Below the pieces are notes generated by a model. It worked only from the letters and a program-made list of their open reading frames with translations. It made no database searches and was not told the DNA's origin. Source: Ostrinia nubilalis (taxonomy: Eukaryota > Arthropoda > Insecta > Lepidoptera > Crambidae). From it: 64,000 nucleotides of DNA. A program made the translations under genes and the position numbers. This document shows, piece by piece, positions 10,295 through 20,464 of this stretch (within the stretch, counting starts at the first letter, position 1; the number at the start of each line of letters is the position of its first letter). The DNA lies in contig NC_087095.1 in assembly GCF_963855985.1 (NCBI RefSeq), positions 14,518,001-14,582,000 on the forward strand, given 5' to 3'.

Positions 10295-11300
10295 AAAGTG
10301 CTAAATATTTTAACGTCCTTTCGTTTTTACCGTTGCCATTCTACCTGGATATCTAAATGTACCTGAAAGTCCCGTAAAAAGCGATGTTATCTCCGCTAAG
10401 ACAGAGGTCCGTGACTGGCTTATCTGTGGACCTCAAAAAGGTGAAAAATGTCATTAGCGCTAACGAGCTTGACCCTTCACAACTCAATGGGTTTGTACTG
10501 AGTACAGCCAGCAACGTTACCTTTACAATAATGTTAAGTACGGTTGTGCATGAAAACGAAAGTGTAGAGGAGTTATCTTATTTTGAGTGTGATATTTTTT
10601 TATTTTGATGCACCTGCATTCAAAGAGGGTTCAGATACCACGTTTTAACTAACGCGTTTCAAATCGCGCGACCATGATACCTACTCGTACTAGGGTTTCA
10701 TACTTAAAAACGGGACATATGGATCAGATCTAAATTTCAACGACATCCATAAAGTCTCTTAAAAATAGCTTCAATGGTCTGAAATTTTATGCAATATTTG
10801 ATCTTCAAACAAAACAGAACAGTAAAATTCACAATTATTTTTTATATATTCCAAATGTTGTGAATCTATTTCTGTACTAGGTACTAGTTTGTCAGTATGG
10901 ATTGTCAATATAAAATATCGATAGGATTTAGTAGCTACTGGTGGTGGTCAGTTTTAAACCCATGAAAGTTGACTCATATCAATTTCTAAGCTAGCTGTAC
11001 ACAGAATCTTGTCCGTAAGTATGTTTTGGTCACCCCTTTTTGTGTTACAATAGCGCAGCAGAATATTTTATTAAAAAAAGTAATTAGGCTGAATTATGCA
11101 GTACACGTCTGAGGAAGTAATGCAAAGTGACATTAATACCTTTATACCATATTCAGGTCGTGTAAAAAGCAAAGGTAATTGCTAATTCGCTGTACACTTG
11201 ATCCAATTACTCGTATTATGATTATTTAAAAGCTGGAGGTTTTCACAAACTCTCACGGAACTTTCAGAGGCAAAAGTAGAGAGGATTAGGAACAAGTTTC
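10295..11300. other. No gene recognised
   Basis: The 74-codon open frame at 10384-10608 has no recognisable domain, signal peptide or homologous neighbour. The rest is AT-rich without TIRs. Confidence 0.4.
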
Positions 11301-11305
11301 TAATA

Positions 11306-11424
11306 TCTATACTTATAATAAATCTGTAGAGAGGTCAATTCTGTACATGAAATATATTTTCAAAATAACTATCAGGGGGTGATTAGTGATCGATACTGAT
11401 GCCAAAAATGCAATCAGTAAAATT

Positions 11425-11461
<37 letters not shown>

Positions 11462-12081
11462 ATGTTCCTTATAGAAACAAAAACTACTCGACGGATTTTA
11501 ACGAAACTTGGTACAATTATTCTTCATACTCCTGGGCAGGTTATAGGATACTTAGGAATTCCCACGGGAACGGGAATCAGCGGGAAAATCCTTTTGTATG
11601 AAAAATCTAAACCGCTTAAGTTAGACGCTTGAAATTTGGCATGCAGGTACCTCAGTAAACTTAAAGCTTAGTTACAACAGGATATTGCAAAATTCCTACG
11701 GGAACGGGAGTTAGCGAGAAAAAACATTTGTATGAAAAATCTAAACCGCTTAAGTTAGACGCTTGAATTTTGGCATGCAGGTACCTTAGTAAACTTAAAG
11801 CTTAGTTACAACAGGATATTGCAAGATTCCCACGGGAACGGGAGTTAGCGGGAAAAAACATTTGTATGTAAAATCTAAACCGCGTAAGATAGACGCTTGA
11901 AATTTGGCATGCAGGTACCTTAGTAAACTTAAAGCTTAGTTACAACAGGATATTGCAAAATTCCCACGGGAACGGGAGTTAGCGGGAAAAAACATTTGTA
12001 TGAAAAAATCTGAACCGCGTAAGATAGATGAAGGGGGGGTAAAACGAGATCCACGCGTACGAAGTCGCGGGCGGCCGCTAG
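11306..12081 (+). mobile_element. Non-autonomous Helitron H1
   Basis: Starts TCTATACTTATAATAAATCTG after A (11305) and ends GCGGGCGGCCGCTAG before T (12082): TC start, CTAG end, insertion between A and T, and a GC-palindrome (GCGGCCGC) just inside the 3' end, all Helitron traits. Two near-identical relatives are H2 (35825-36312) and H3 (45277-45774). H1 is longer (776 bp) because an internal 134-bp unit is repeated four times. It also carries a (CTGT)n tract at about 11427-11461. The ORFs here come from repeat sequence and no Rep/helicase is present. Confidence 0.9.
11540..12020 (+). repeat. 134-bp tandem array inside Helitron H1
   Basis: The landmark CCCACGGGAACGGG (CCTACGG in unit two) recurs at about 11562, 11696, 11830 and 11964, exactly 134 bp apart. 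Each unit also contains AACCGC(T/G)TAAG, GGCATGCAGGTACC and TTACAACAGGATATTGCAA. H2 and H3 carry only two units, so the array has expanded or contracted between copies. Confidence 0.92.
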
Positions 12082-12700
12082 TACACATATAAAATTATCG
12101 CGTCACAGTGTAACAAAACTTTTTTGAAAGGGCGTAACTGATTTACGAAATTTTGTTGTAGGTATATTCAGTAGATTTAAGACTTAGACGTAAACTATTT
12201 TTCACAGCCCTAGCCCTAGGTGCAATACAACCAACGTTTGCTGGAAAAGCTAGTTTTTTTATAGGAATCTCTCAAATAGCTGACGTAGCGTGGCATGGCA
12301 TGGCATGACTTGGCATGGCATACAGTCCCGTGGCATTCAACACGTTTTCTGATACGACAGCCATCCTTTTGTCCCACAAAGTCGTTGTCATGTTTTTTAC
12401 CAGAAATCACTCCACACATCAAAATTTCCAACCGAATTCAATCTAATGGAATTCCTGAAACAAAATCTGAATATTTACATTTACTTTACGCTTGAATGTT
12501 ATAAAATCAACATATATTTACACATATGCGGCTTGTGAACTCGGAGCAAACTTTTCGGTAAAAAACCTACTCGAACCGCCGGGTACACAATCAAATAAAA
12601 TATAGTAGGAACGCGAGCACAGAATTTTAATACGTAAATGGTTCTATTTTATTTTTGTTTTGCCCTAATGTATTGGGTTCTGTGCTTTGAATTTGTAATA
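12082..12700. repeat. Intergenic stretch with (TGGCA)n tract
   Basis: A short irregular TGGCA repeat lies at about 12290-12335. The remainder is AT-rich with no gene or TIR pair. The two overlapping ORFs here derive partly from the repeat. Confidence 0.6.
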
Positions 12701-13100
12701 GGTAATATGTCTCGATGGTACTCAAGAAATATTTAATCTGGAAGATACCGAGACGACCAAAACGTAGTACCGCAGACATCAAGAGAACAACGAAGCTAGT
12801 CTAGCAGCAGTACAAGAACCAAGAACAACCACAGCCATCTCATCAAAGGCCAGACCGCCCATCTCATCGCATCAACGCTCAGTCCTATCAACGATAACCC
12901 GTCTTCACCTATTTTCCTAGACCAGGCTCAGGATGCATATCTACTTGGTTGTGGTCGACCGGTTGCGGTTTAAAGACGCAGCGGCTAGTTGGCCGTCCTC
13001 TCCCATCCCAGAGCGTCTTTCCTTAAAATCGTGCCTCCTGGTATGCCGGTTTGACCGGAGCAGGCATCGTCCTAGCTGGGTGAGCACTAGCGTATCGTAT
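12700..13100. other. Unassigned, moderately GC-rich stretch
   Basis: Contains ATGTCTCGATGGTACTCAAG, similar to ATGTCTCGATTGTACTCAGG at 13112, so the two may be parts of duplicated LINE tails. Nothing in 12840-13090 could be identified. The 75-codon ORF at 12933-13160 crosses into the LINE tail and is not supported. Confidence 0.35.
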
Positions 13101-13111
13101 CGTATCGGTAT

Positions 13112-13305
13112 ATGTCTCGATTGTACTCAGGAGAAGACCAAAGAAGGAAAGGGCGTTTGAAAACAAGATGGAAAGACGATATTCGCCTAACCTTGGGACC
13201 ATGCTGAACCAGAGTAGCGGAGGATAGCTGATAGAGCTCAGTAAAAGGAGCTGGAGGAGGCCTAATGCCAAGAGGCACGCCAAATTACGAGACATTCTCT
13301 AATTT
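13112..13305 (+). pseudogene. LINE C-terminal tail, second RTE-like type
   Basis: Translating with frame changes gives the outline RRRPK, then a W...DDI.L..G-like block, then ELEEA..KRHAKLRDIL and stop. This is the ending of a different LINE protein from the 35-kb RTE (which ends VQQWTSCG). It carries several frameshifts and a stop and is 5'-truncated. The antisense ORFs at 13023-13295 are shadows. Confidence 0.55.
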
Positions 13306-13329
13306 GGAAGATAAGGGCTTTATTAAGTA

Positions 13330-13511
13330 CTAGCTGACCCGGCGAACTTCGTACCGCCTTAGCGTAGAGATTTTCTTTATATTTTTTCCGTAAAAACCTT
13401 GTACAGAGTATTAGAAAACTACAAAAAAAAAATTAGCCAAATCGGTCAAGCCGTTTTCATGTTATGTCGTGACAACGGAAAACGGGTTTCATTTTTATAT
13501 ATATGTATAGA
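13330..13511 (-). mobile_element. Small Helitron, minus strand
   Basis: Starts with CTAGCTGACCCGGCGAACTT at 13330 (the complement of a CTAG 3' end) and closes with a complement of TCTATACATATATATAAA at 13511. Between them lies AATCGGTCAAGCCGTTTTCA, a phrase typical of this short Helitron family. About 182 bp, no coding capacity. It directly abuts another Helitron end at 13512. Confidence 0.65.
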
Positions 13512-13512
13512 C

Positions 13513-13705
13513 AAGCGGCCGCCCGCGACTTCGTACGCGTGGATCCTGTTTTACCCCCCTTAGGGGTGGAGTTTCGTAAAGTTCTTTCTTAGCGGATGCC
13601 TACGTCATGACATCTACCTGCATGCCAAATTTCAGCCAGATCCGTCCAGTGGTTTGGGCTGTGCGTTGATAGATCACGGGTGCGTGACAGTTTATATAAG
13701 TTTAT
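13513..13705 (-). mobile_element. Helitron 3'-end fragment (H1-like terminus), minus strand
   Basis: AAGCGGCCGCCCGCGACTTC followed by GTACGCGTGGATCC is the reverse complement of the H1/H2/H3 3' end, with CAAG in place of CTAG at the very tip. Downstream sequence (AAATTTCAGCCAGATCCGTC and CGGGTGCGTGACAG) differs from H1, so it is a related family sharing only the terminus. The 5' end is not visible. Confidence 0.65.
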
Positions 13706-14015
13706 ATGATATAAATTCATTTCAATAACGTTCATATTGTATAATAAACGTATGTTATAATAACACTTGATATAATTTTTTAACATATAATGTTTACTTC
13801 ATATAATAAATCATTTCTAATAATGTCATTTCAGATACCAATCAAAATGCATAAAGACATTTGATATAAACCTTACTTAATCTAAGACTCATTTGATGTA
13901 ATTTTGTTTGATATAAATAATATTTCATATAACCATTACATAAAATAAATATTATTTGTTATAACGACTATTTGGTATACTCTTTAATTGATATAATTTC
14001 TGATAGATATAACTT
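13690..14015. repeat. AT-rich array of TGATATAA-like motifs
   Basis: At least a dozen degenerate copies of an 8-10 bp motif (TGATATAA, TCATATAA, TGTTATAA) spaced roughly 20-30 bp apart. A sparser version resumes at 14455-14645 after the GC-rich and TTGC blocks. No ORF. Spacing is irregular, so it is not a simple satellite. Confidence 0.55.
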
Positions 14016-14059
14016 TTAGTATGTTCTTCATTAGCTTGACTTATAAATGACTTTAGTGA

Positions 14060-14240
14060 CAAAAACGAATCGCCGTAAAACCGACTCCACGTAGTCTTGT
14101 CTGCCCTACCCCTAGAGTGTAATTTAGAAGCGCGTAGGCACGGAGGGGCGAGGCGGCCCTCTGCGACGATTAGCACGCGAGGGACCGCCAGAGCCCCGCA
14201 GTGCCGGAGCCGTGACAGAAGTCTCAAGTTTTTAGTCAAA
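14060..14240. other. GC-rich insert between AT-rich arrays
   Basis: Contains CGGAGGGGCGAGGCGGCCC and CCCCGCAGTGCCGGAGCCGTG. Much GC-richer than both flanks. No frame gives a recognisable protein; ORFs at 14097-14300 and on the minus strand run into the TTGC repeat. Unidentified. Confidence 0.4.
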
Positions 14241-14254
14241 TTTGCATGCTGCAT

Positions 14255-14447
14255 GCCTGCTTGCTTGCTTGCCTGCTTGCTTGCTTGCTTGCCTGCTTGA
14301 TTGCTTGCCTGCTTGCTTGCTTGCTTGCTTGCTTGCCTGCTTGCTTGCTTGCTTGCTGGCTTGCTTGCTAGCTTGCTTGCTTGCCTGCATGCTAGCTTGC
14401 TTGCTCGCTTGCTTGCTTGCTCGTTTGCTTGCTTGCTTGCTGCATGC
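14255..14447 (+). repeat. (TTGC)n tetranucleotide microsatellite
   Basis: About 190 bp of TTGC/CTTG repeats with scattered CCTG and TAGC variants, bracketed by GCATGCTGCATGC and GCTGCATGCAATGC. It generates long artefactual ORFs on both strands (poly LLAC and KQAS-type proteins). Confidence 0.95.
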
Positions 14448-14649
14448 AATGCTTATTATAACAATTGAATTTTATATAAAATTATTATTGTTATATGATT
14501 TAAGTTTTATAGGAAAAGAATTTTATCTCATTTGATTGTTCGACACTTTATTTTTATATGATTTGAATGTTATTTGTTTTAAATAGTATACATTGTAAGT
14601 TTTATAGAAAATATTCATTATATCAAACCATTTTATATCAGCTAAGGCA

Positions 14650-15262
14650 AAATTAATGTTTCAAGTTTCTTTAAGCAAGAATTGGGGTTTCTGAAACTAT
14701 TTGTATTATGCCTCGAGATTCGTAATTACGCGAACTCTTCCTCTTATATCAAAACTCACTTTGACACGCTGTTAGAGTTTGTTAATCATGTTGAGTTTTA
14801 TTTAATCAGCTTCAAAAGGTCTGGATATGCCAATGTTAAATATTATATTTTGTATTTACGTGCAAAATAAAGATATCCCAATTTATAAAATAATTACGTT
14901 TTATATTGTGATCATTAATAATCACCGTTATGTCAGTCTTTGTAGTTTTAGTATTTTTTAAGTAAAGATGTAAAATGCCCATGTATTTACTTTCACGAGT
15001 AATATTTGAACAAATTACTGATGTAATGCCGACTGTTTCAAAAAGTGGTAACAATCGCACCTCTTTTTCGTAAGGGGTTGAGCCTCAGTCATAAATATCT
15101 GCAACCGAACTGTAATCAAGGAACTCGAAAGTCAATTTCGTCGCGACCGCACAGTAAATAACTCTGCCCTTAATTTTTGCCGCACACTCGTCGTGCATGA
15201 CGTTTATAAATGAACTAAAGAGGTGAGATTGTAAGGCAAAGGCGTCAGCGAGAGCGGATAGG
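14650..15262. other. No gene recognised
   Basis: AT-rich. Open frames at 14682-14870 and 14836-15060 (minus) have no recognisable features. Confidence 0.4.
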
Positions 15263-15263
15263 A

Positions 15264-15592
15264 TTTTTTTTTATCCACAACGAGGAAGCTCTTGGCCTGT
15301 ATCTCACCTGATGGTAAGTGACGATCAGGCCGAAGGTGGAAGCGAGCTTCACCCGGAATCTTCCACCACAGAGGGACTGGCTATTTTACCTCTAACTGCC
15401 GGAACACATCAATACTGTTAACATTGTTGTTATGGCGATAGACTTAGGTAAGATGGTGGTAGCTAGCCAGGCGGACTTGGAACAAGCCCTACCACCAACC
15501 AAACCGAACAGAAAATTCTGCCCCCACTGGGAATCGAACCCGGGACCTCTGCGTCTGAAGCAGGTGGTCTAACCACTAGACCACAGAGACGG
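15264..15592 (-). mobile_element. tRNA-derived SINE, near complete
   Basis: On the minus strand the element begins at 15592 with CCGTCTCTGTGGTCTAGTGG. It has an A-box (TGGTCTAGTGG, 15573-15583) and a B-box (GGTTCGATTCC, 15530-15540) at tRNA-like spacing, then an unrelated body and a short A-tract (the poly-T at 15264-15272). This is the promoter and layout of an RNA polymerase III-transcribed SINE mobilised in trans by a LINE. Related pieces are at 8737-8804 and 61453-61746. The tRNA-like head is not a functional tRNA gene, because it runs straight into the SINE body. Confidence 0.88.
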
Positions 15593-15714
15593 TTATATCT
15601 CTACTATTCAAGCTTTTATGGCTTTGATACACTCCACTGTAAATCCATTGCAGCGCTTGACACGTCACTGATAGAGTAGGTATGTGGTACTAAATATACT
15701 TCAAAAATTTTGTA
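15593..15714. other. No gene recognised
   Basis: Short AT-rich spacer between the SINE and a LINE tail fragment. Confidence 0.4.
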
Positions 15715-15719
15715 ATTTG

Positions 15720-15850
15720 TTTTTTCTGTCCCAGCAGCCATCAGCTCTACGAGCTATATGACCCGCCCACTACCACTTGACTTTAGCAACTTTGGACTTG
15801 GCCGCTTCCTATGGCCTCATAAGAGGGCATCCAAAGGGCGATGGAGCGTA
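15720..15850 (-). repeat. RTE-like LINE tail fragment, minus strand
   Basis: The complement of AAAGTCAAGTGGTAGTGGGC and GGTCATATAGCTCGTAGAGC matches the fragment at about 6095-6150. Both ends are decayed. Confidence 0.65.
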
Positions 15851-16234
15851 ATCAAATCATACAGATATATGGAGATTCGCAAGAAAACAATGCTATTGAC
15901 TGTTTTATAATGATGTTGATAAAAAATAAGTTTATCAATAGAATATTCTCAGTACATTACTATTGCATGTAACGTTATTCCGCGTCCGCTCATGACTTAA
16001 ATCAAACCAAAGGGCTCACAGCGAGACTTTATTAGAAGCGGTCTCCGCGGGGCGTCCGTCTTGAGTCTAAAATGAAAAATACGCTCGTAACGTGTCCTGT
16101 ATAGCGTGAGACTGGCTTAGCGACAGCTCTATAATATTGACTAAAAGCGGAGGTTCAGACTGCGACGGATACAGGAGTAACAGGAGACCGAGAATGGACA
16201 CCGCGACGACTGTTACTTGATTTTAGGTAATGCT
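15851..16234. other. No gene recognised
   Basis: Moderately GC-rich towards 16000-16200, with short direct copies of TTAGCGACAGC-like words also seen at 16361. No ORF of note. Confidence 0.35.
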
Positions 16235-16364
16235 TTAAGCTTGAAACTGCGATAAACAGTCGCCCACGCGGTTTCAAACAAAAGTGATTCGTCGCAGGCA
16301 CCCGCGCGGGGGACTTTTGTATGAAACCGCGCGGGCGTCCGCTTAACGCAGTTTCAAGCCTTAA
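16235..16364. mobile_element. TTAA-flanked palindromic MITE
   Basis: TTAA (16235-16238), GCTTGAAACTGCG, an inner arm CGCCCACGCGGTTTCAAACA, then the complementary arms ATGAAACCGCGCGGGCG and CGCAGTTTCAAGCC, TTAA (16361-16364). About 120 bp, non-coding. TTAA flanks suggest a piggyBac-type origin. Confidence 0.72.
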
Positions 16365-16552
16365 GCGACAGCGCATACTGGGCGACAGTCGCAGCGACTA
16401 GACGCCGCGACTTTTCAATTTGCATACGCGACGACAAGCGAATATTATGATATTGTCAACAAGTCGCTTGTCGTCACGTATATGAAATTGACAAGTCGCG
16501 GCTTCTAGTCGCCGCGCGTTCAGTCCATCGTCGCCCAGTGTGCGATGTCGCT
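16364..16552. mobile_element. Palindromic MITE with AGCGACA ends
   Basis: Left AGCGACAGCGCATACTGGGC, right complement AGCGACATCGCACACTGGGC. The inner arms match again (GACTAGACGCCGCGACTT against GACTAGAAGCCGCGACTT; GACGACAAGCGA on both). About 189 bp, so nearly the entire length folds back. The target duplication is unclear because it abuts the preceding TTAA MITE. Confidence 0.72.
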
Positions 16553-16569
16553 AGTGCGAGACAGACAGT

Positions 16570-16690
16570 TCAAACTAAGTCAAGTAACGGTCGTGGTCTC
16601 CTGTCTCCATTTCTTGTCTCGGTCTCCTGTCTCAGTCTCCAATCTCAGTCTTTTGTCTCGGTCTCCTGTCTCTGTCGCGGTGCGAACCGC
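16570..16690. repeat. TCTCGGTCTCCTG pyrimidine-rich repeats
   Basis: Several direct copies of (G)TCTC(GG)TCTCCTGTCTC over about 120 bp. A related purine-rich complement is at 16160-16200 (ACAGGAGACCGAGA), on the far side of the two palindromic MITEs. Confidence 0.6.
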
Positions 16691-16699
16691 GACCTTTAA

Positions 16700-19252
16700 C
16701 CTTTCAAATGACATTGAGTTTCAATTGGTCAACTATACAATGAATACACGGTATACTTATTAGCAAATTCCTATTAACAAGTCTGAAGATACAATAATGA
16801 TACACTCAGATGAACTAGCACGTGCGTGATTGGAGAGTTAACTTATAGTTAGTCGTAATTTCGGTTACTGAGATTTTTTTTATTGATATAGTTTGAGATC
16901 TCGTATTTTCTACGTACCTACGAATACCATTATATTATTTTTTGACGACGACAAAGATGTATCGTAATTATAATTAGGCCTACGCTATGAGAAATTCCTA
17001 ATTACTGTCTCATAAAGAAAACTCTTACCCACGTACATATGAAAATAATTTAAATCAAGAGATAACGCCGTGATGACAAAATGAAGCATTCTATAACAAA
17101 AATGTAGTTTTCCAAAATTTTACACAATAATATTGCAACACAAAATTATAAGTAAACTATTATTATAAATCTTATAACAAAGCATTCTTACAAAATCCCT
17201 GCAAAAATTCGTCAGAGTAAAACCGTCTAATCGCTGGTTGGTGAGACAAAAGAAATTACATTTGGTGGTTATCCAAGCGCCAGGAAGTTAACGGACGTCT
17301 CCTCCACTTTGTAGTTTCTTCGTGTGAGAATTAGCTGTTTTTACGAAAATATACAGGTGTAATAGAACAGTGATCAAAAACATGGATAAACAATTAGTTT
17401 AATTTTATTTGTTTAACAAAATGTTTCAATGTGCAGGAAGAATATACTGCAATTATCTTAGCAGGTATTGCTGAATCGAATACGATATTATCATTCGTAG
17501 TTTTTCCCCACAAAAACTGATGGTTTAATAAATTACTTCTTACCTACACCCGTTAAACTGTATGAACGAGTAATAAAAAATATCACCATGGTTATTTCAT
17601 AAAAAATAGTAATGTACAAAATATACATTTCAAGCAACCAGAAAAGCAAAGCAAAACCTAAGTTGTGAATAAAATAGTCAACAAGAATAAAGAGAAATCT
17701 GCAAAAAAATTCAATCTATTCCTTCTTCAGAAAGCTCATAATAAAATAGGGCCGCATCTTTACAAATCATCATAACAAATGTATGCAGAAAATACGAGTA
17801 GATCCAGAATTTTAAATCGGAGTCAAATGCAGCAATAGCATGCTCCAGCATTAATTATTCTGATGTATTGTATCATGAGAAGCTTTGAGATTCTATAACG
17901 AAGGAAATGCACATGTAGTTTATTTAGTTTAGTAGACCTCAATCCAATTATATTGGTGAGTATATTTTTCATTCTATTTCCACTAGGTTTTTCGAATACA
18001 AAACAATGTGAATAATATTTCAAACATGTCTGGAATTTACCGTCAAAAAGTTTCGAATAAAATTGATACCGATTCGGGTTAGATATTTTTAACCATTTTT
18101 ACGAAAACTAAGCATGCATAACAAAATTCATTTAATATTTTTAGTGAGCTTGGTAGGTAGGTATATACGTAAGTCAATTCAATGATACACCATGCCTTTG
18201 TTTTGTGCCTTTGTACTAAAGTTGTCGCAATTCACGGAATAGTAAAGTGTTCCCATTTATTTATAATTCTGGATGCACTAAATAAAAATAAATAAAACTG
18301 TGTGAATAGCTATCTTTTTAAAAATCAATGCAAGTCACCAAAGCAAAGGAGCGTTTTGCATGGCTGCGCGCAATCGCAACCTCGTCGCGTACTTGGGTAA
18401 AAAACGGGAAATAATAAACTGGGTGAGCGAGATGTATAAAAAATATAGAGGTTCTGTATAGAAGTTCTAATTTAATTTTAATACTATTTTACTTCTCCTC
18501 ATTACTGACAAACATCTGTAGTAATTAAATATCATGATTTTGCTTTTTCAAAATACCTAGCTCTTACTTACCTATTCCTTATGTAGGACTAAAATCCAGA
18601 ACTAAACTCTGAGTTACAAAGAAATTGATTACCTTGGTCACCCTGGCAAAGAAAGTAAAAAAATAGGACCTTTTAAACCCCACTTAAATATTGTTGCGTA
18701 TCTGCGACGTAAACTTTTACAGCAGTATATTGTTTTAAAATTTCATGATCACTAACATATTAATTATTAACATCTAACCCGCAAGTTTCCTCAGTTACTC
18801 CGTGACCATGACGCTTGCAACAGTGCCAAAATATCGGAGACTCAAAATTAAGGTACATGGTAGCAATCCCGTCAACAATAATATTTTTAGTAGTATTTTC
18901 TAGATGTAGATGTATTCATTTATCACTAAAAACAACTACCTACTACATTTTTAGATTTTATATATAGGCATAAATAGGCAGTAAATTTTCACCCTGTATG
19001 TTTAAATAAATATAGTGGTTTTCCCATCACCACATCTGACCCCAAGTATAAAAAGTGAGTTCGAGCCGCGAACACGGTTTCATTACGCGGTGGGAATTGA
19101 AAATGCTTGCAGTTGATTTTTTAACTCAACTCGAATGTTCCACTATTTTCATTTGTCCACAGTGTTTGCGATTTCAACTTTGTACAAATTTGTACTACTA
19201 AACCAGGTTTTGTAAACAATGTGTATCAATAAAGTGAGGTAAACTTACCCTC
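16700..19252. other. Long stretch without recognisable features
   Basis: About 2.5 kb of AT-rich DNA. A lone CACCCTGTATG at about 18991 resembles the end of a TA-flanked MITE but has no partner. No ORF is convincing (17823-18023 minus is unsupported). Confidence 0.4.
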
Positions 19253-19376
19253 TAAGGCCCAGTTCTTTGATTCATAGTTAAAATAACTAATTGTTAAATT
19301 TTGCTACTAATGGTTAAATATTAACTATTATTGTAAACAAATAGTTAACAAATGTACTAAAAGTCAAACTATAGTC

Positions 19377-20464
19377 TAGGGTGCATCGTTGAACAGTGAA
19401 CCGGCCTTTTTTCTAAATGCTCTAATTAGCTGGAAAATGAAGCTAGAAATATCATTATGGTCTTATCAGTCAGGTAATTTAATAAGGTTTCTAATTTTTA
19501 GGCTTAAAATTAGCCTCAGCAATAAAAAGGTAACTTAAATTAGGTTTTAAAAAAAATGAAATTTGGCTCACTGTGTACTACGGGTAGTTTTCACTGAACC
19601 ACCCATATTTCAACAGTGAACCATAAAGTTAATTACGAGTAAAAATTATGATTTTGGAAAATAAACAACATAATTTTAGATAATCAGCTTTTATTTTTAC
19701 AACACAAAAATCAAATGGAAATAAAAATGATTATTTCAACAAACAGTCTTCATAAAAAATCACAGAATCCAAAAATAACAACGAAACTCACACAAAACCC
19801 AAATGAAAAGAAAAATGCTTCTTTTAACAAAAATAACTAAACATTGTCTAACAAAGCCTTCAAGTAATCAATAATCAACCTTTTTGGTGGTAAACAAACA
19901 GTCTTCATTTAAAAAATCACAGAAAACAAAAATAACACAAGACACAATTGAAAAGAAAAATCCTTTTTTAAACAAAAATAACTGAAAATTGCCTCTTAAA
20001 GCCTTTAGGTAATTAATCAACCGTTTGGTGGTTAAATAAAAAAACAGTCAACCGGTTCACTGTGTACTTTGAAAACCTGGTTCACTGTTCAAAACATACA
20101 CTATTCAACTTATGAGTTCACAAACAATAAGAAGTACGCGGAATGGTCATCACGGAATGTGCTCATTATACAGATAAAACTACAATAATTTTGATACCAA
20201 ATAGATTTCGTACTTAATATAAATAGCAAAATATACAAAAATCGTAAAGCATAACTAAAAAAACTATCTTTTGTCGTCGAGAAACAAAGAATTCGCAGCC
20301 ACACTTCACACCTTAGCCACAGTCGCCGGCGCACTACGGGAGAGGGTAAGGGCATCCACGAGACACGTAGTGACTCGTTCGGTGGAACTGGCAACGTCAT
20401 ACTTTTTGAAATATGGCGGTGGTTCAGCGTATCTGGTTGGTTCACTGTTCGACTACCCACCCTA
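19377..20464. mobile_element. 1.1-kb nested TIR element, TA flanks
   Basis: Left end GGGTGCATCGTTGAACAGTG (from 19379) and right end, complemented, GGGTGGGTAGTCGAACAGTG (to 20462), each followed by AACC, with TA on both sides. Joining the flanks (AGTCTA and TCCAATATAGC) matches the uninterrupted opposite arm of the host element (GTCTATCCAATATAGC), which confirms the insertion. ACAGTGAACC-like words recur at least six times, mostly subterminally. The 119-codon minus frame at 20110-20469 is not supported as a transposase. Superfamily unresolved. Confidence 0.8.
19739..20050 (+). repeat. Tandem duplication of about 154 bp
   Basis: AAACAGTCTTCAT...AAAAAATCACAGAA recurs at 19741 and 19895 with the same following order (AAAAGAAAAAT, AACAAAAATAACT, GCCTT..AGTAATCAA and TTTGGTGGT). 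Two diverged copies within the nested element. Confidence 0.8.

Noticed and set aside
11386..11632. Two overlapping ORFs with signal-peptide-like cysteine/leucine runs
   Set aside because: Encoded by the (CTGT)n tract of Helitron H1; the same frame recurs in H3 at 45361-45588.
11540..12020. CRISPR-like array
   Set aside because: The units are contiguous 134-bp tandem repeats with no unique spacers, inside a Helitron in a eukaryotic genome.
12933..13295. Overlapping ORFs on both strands
   Set aside because: They cross a decayed LINE tail; none keeps the conserved C-terminal motifs in frame over its length.
13952..14535. Long ORFs on both strands with lysine/alanine/serine- or leucine/cysteine-rich repeats
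   Set aside because: They are direct translations of the (TTGC)n microsatellite, open in several frames at once.
15520..15592. tRNA gene on the minus strand
   Set aside because: A- and B-boxes are present, but the sequence continues into a SINE body found again at 61453-61746, so it is a SINE head.
16155..16763. ORFs on both strands over the palindromic region
   Set aside because: Products of MITE arms and TCTC repeats; no domain.
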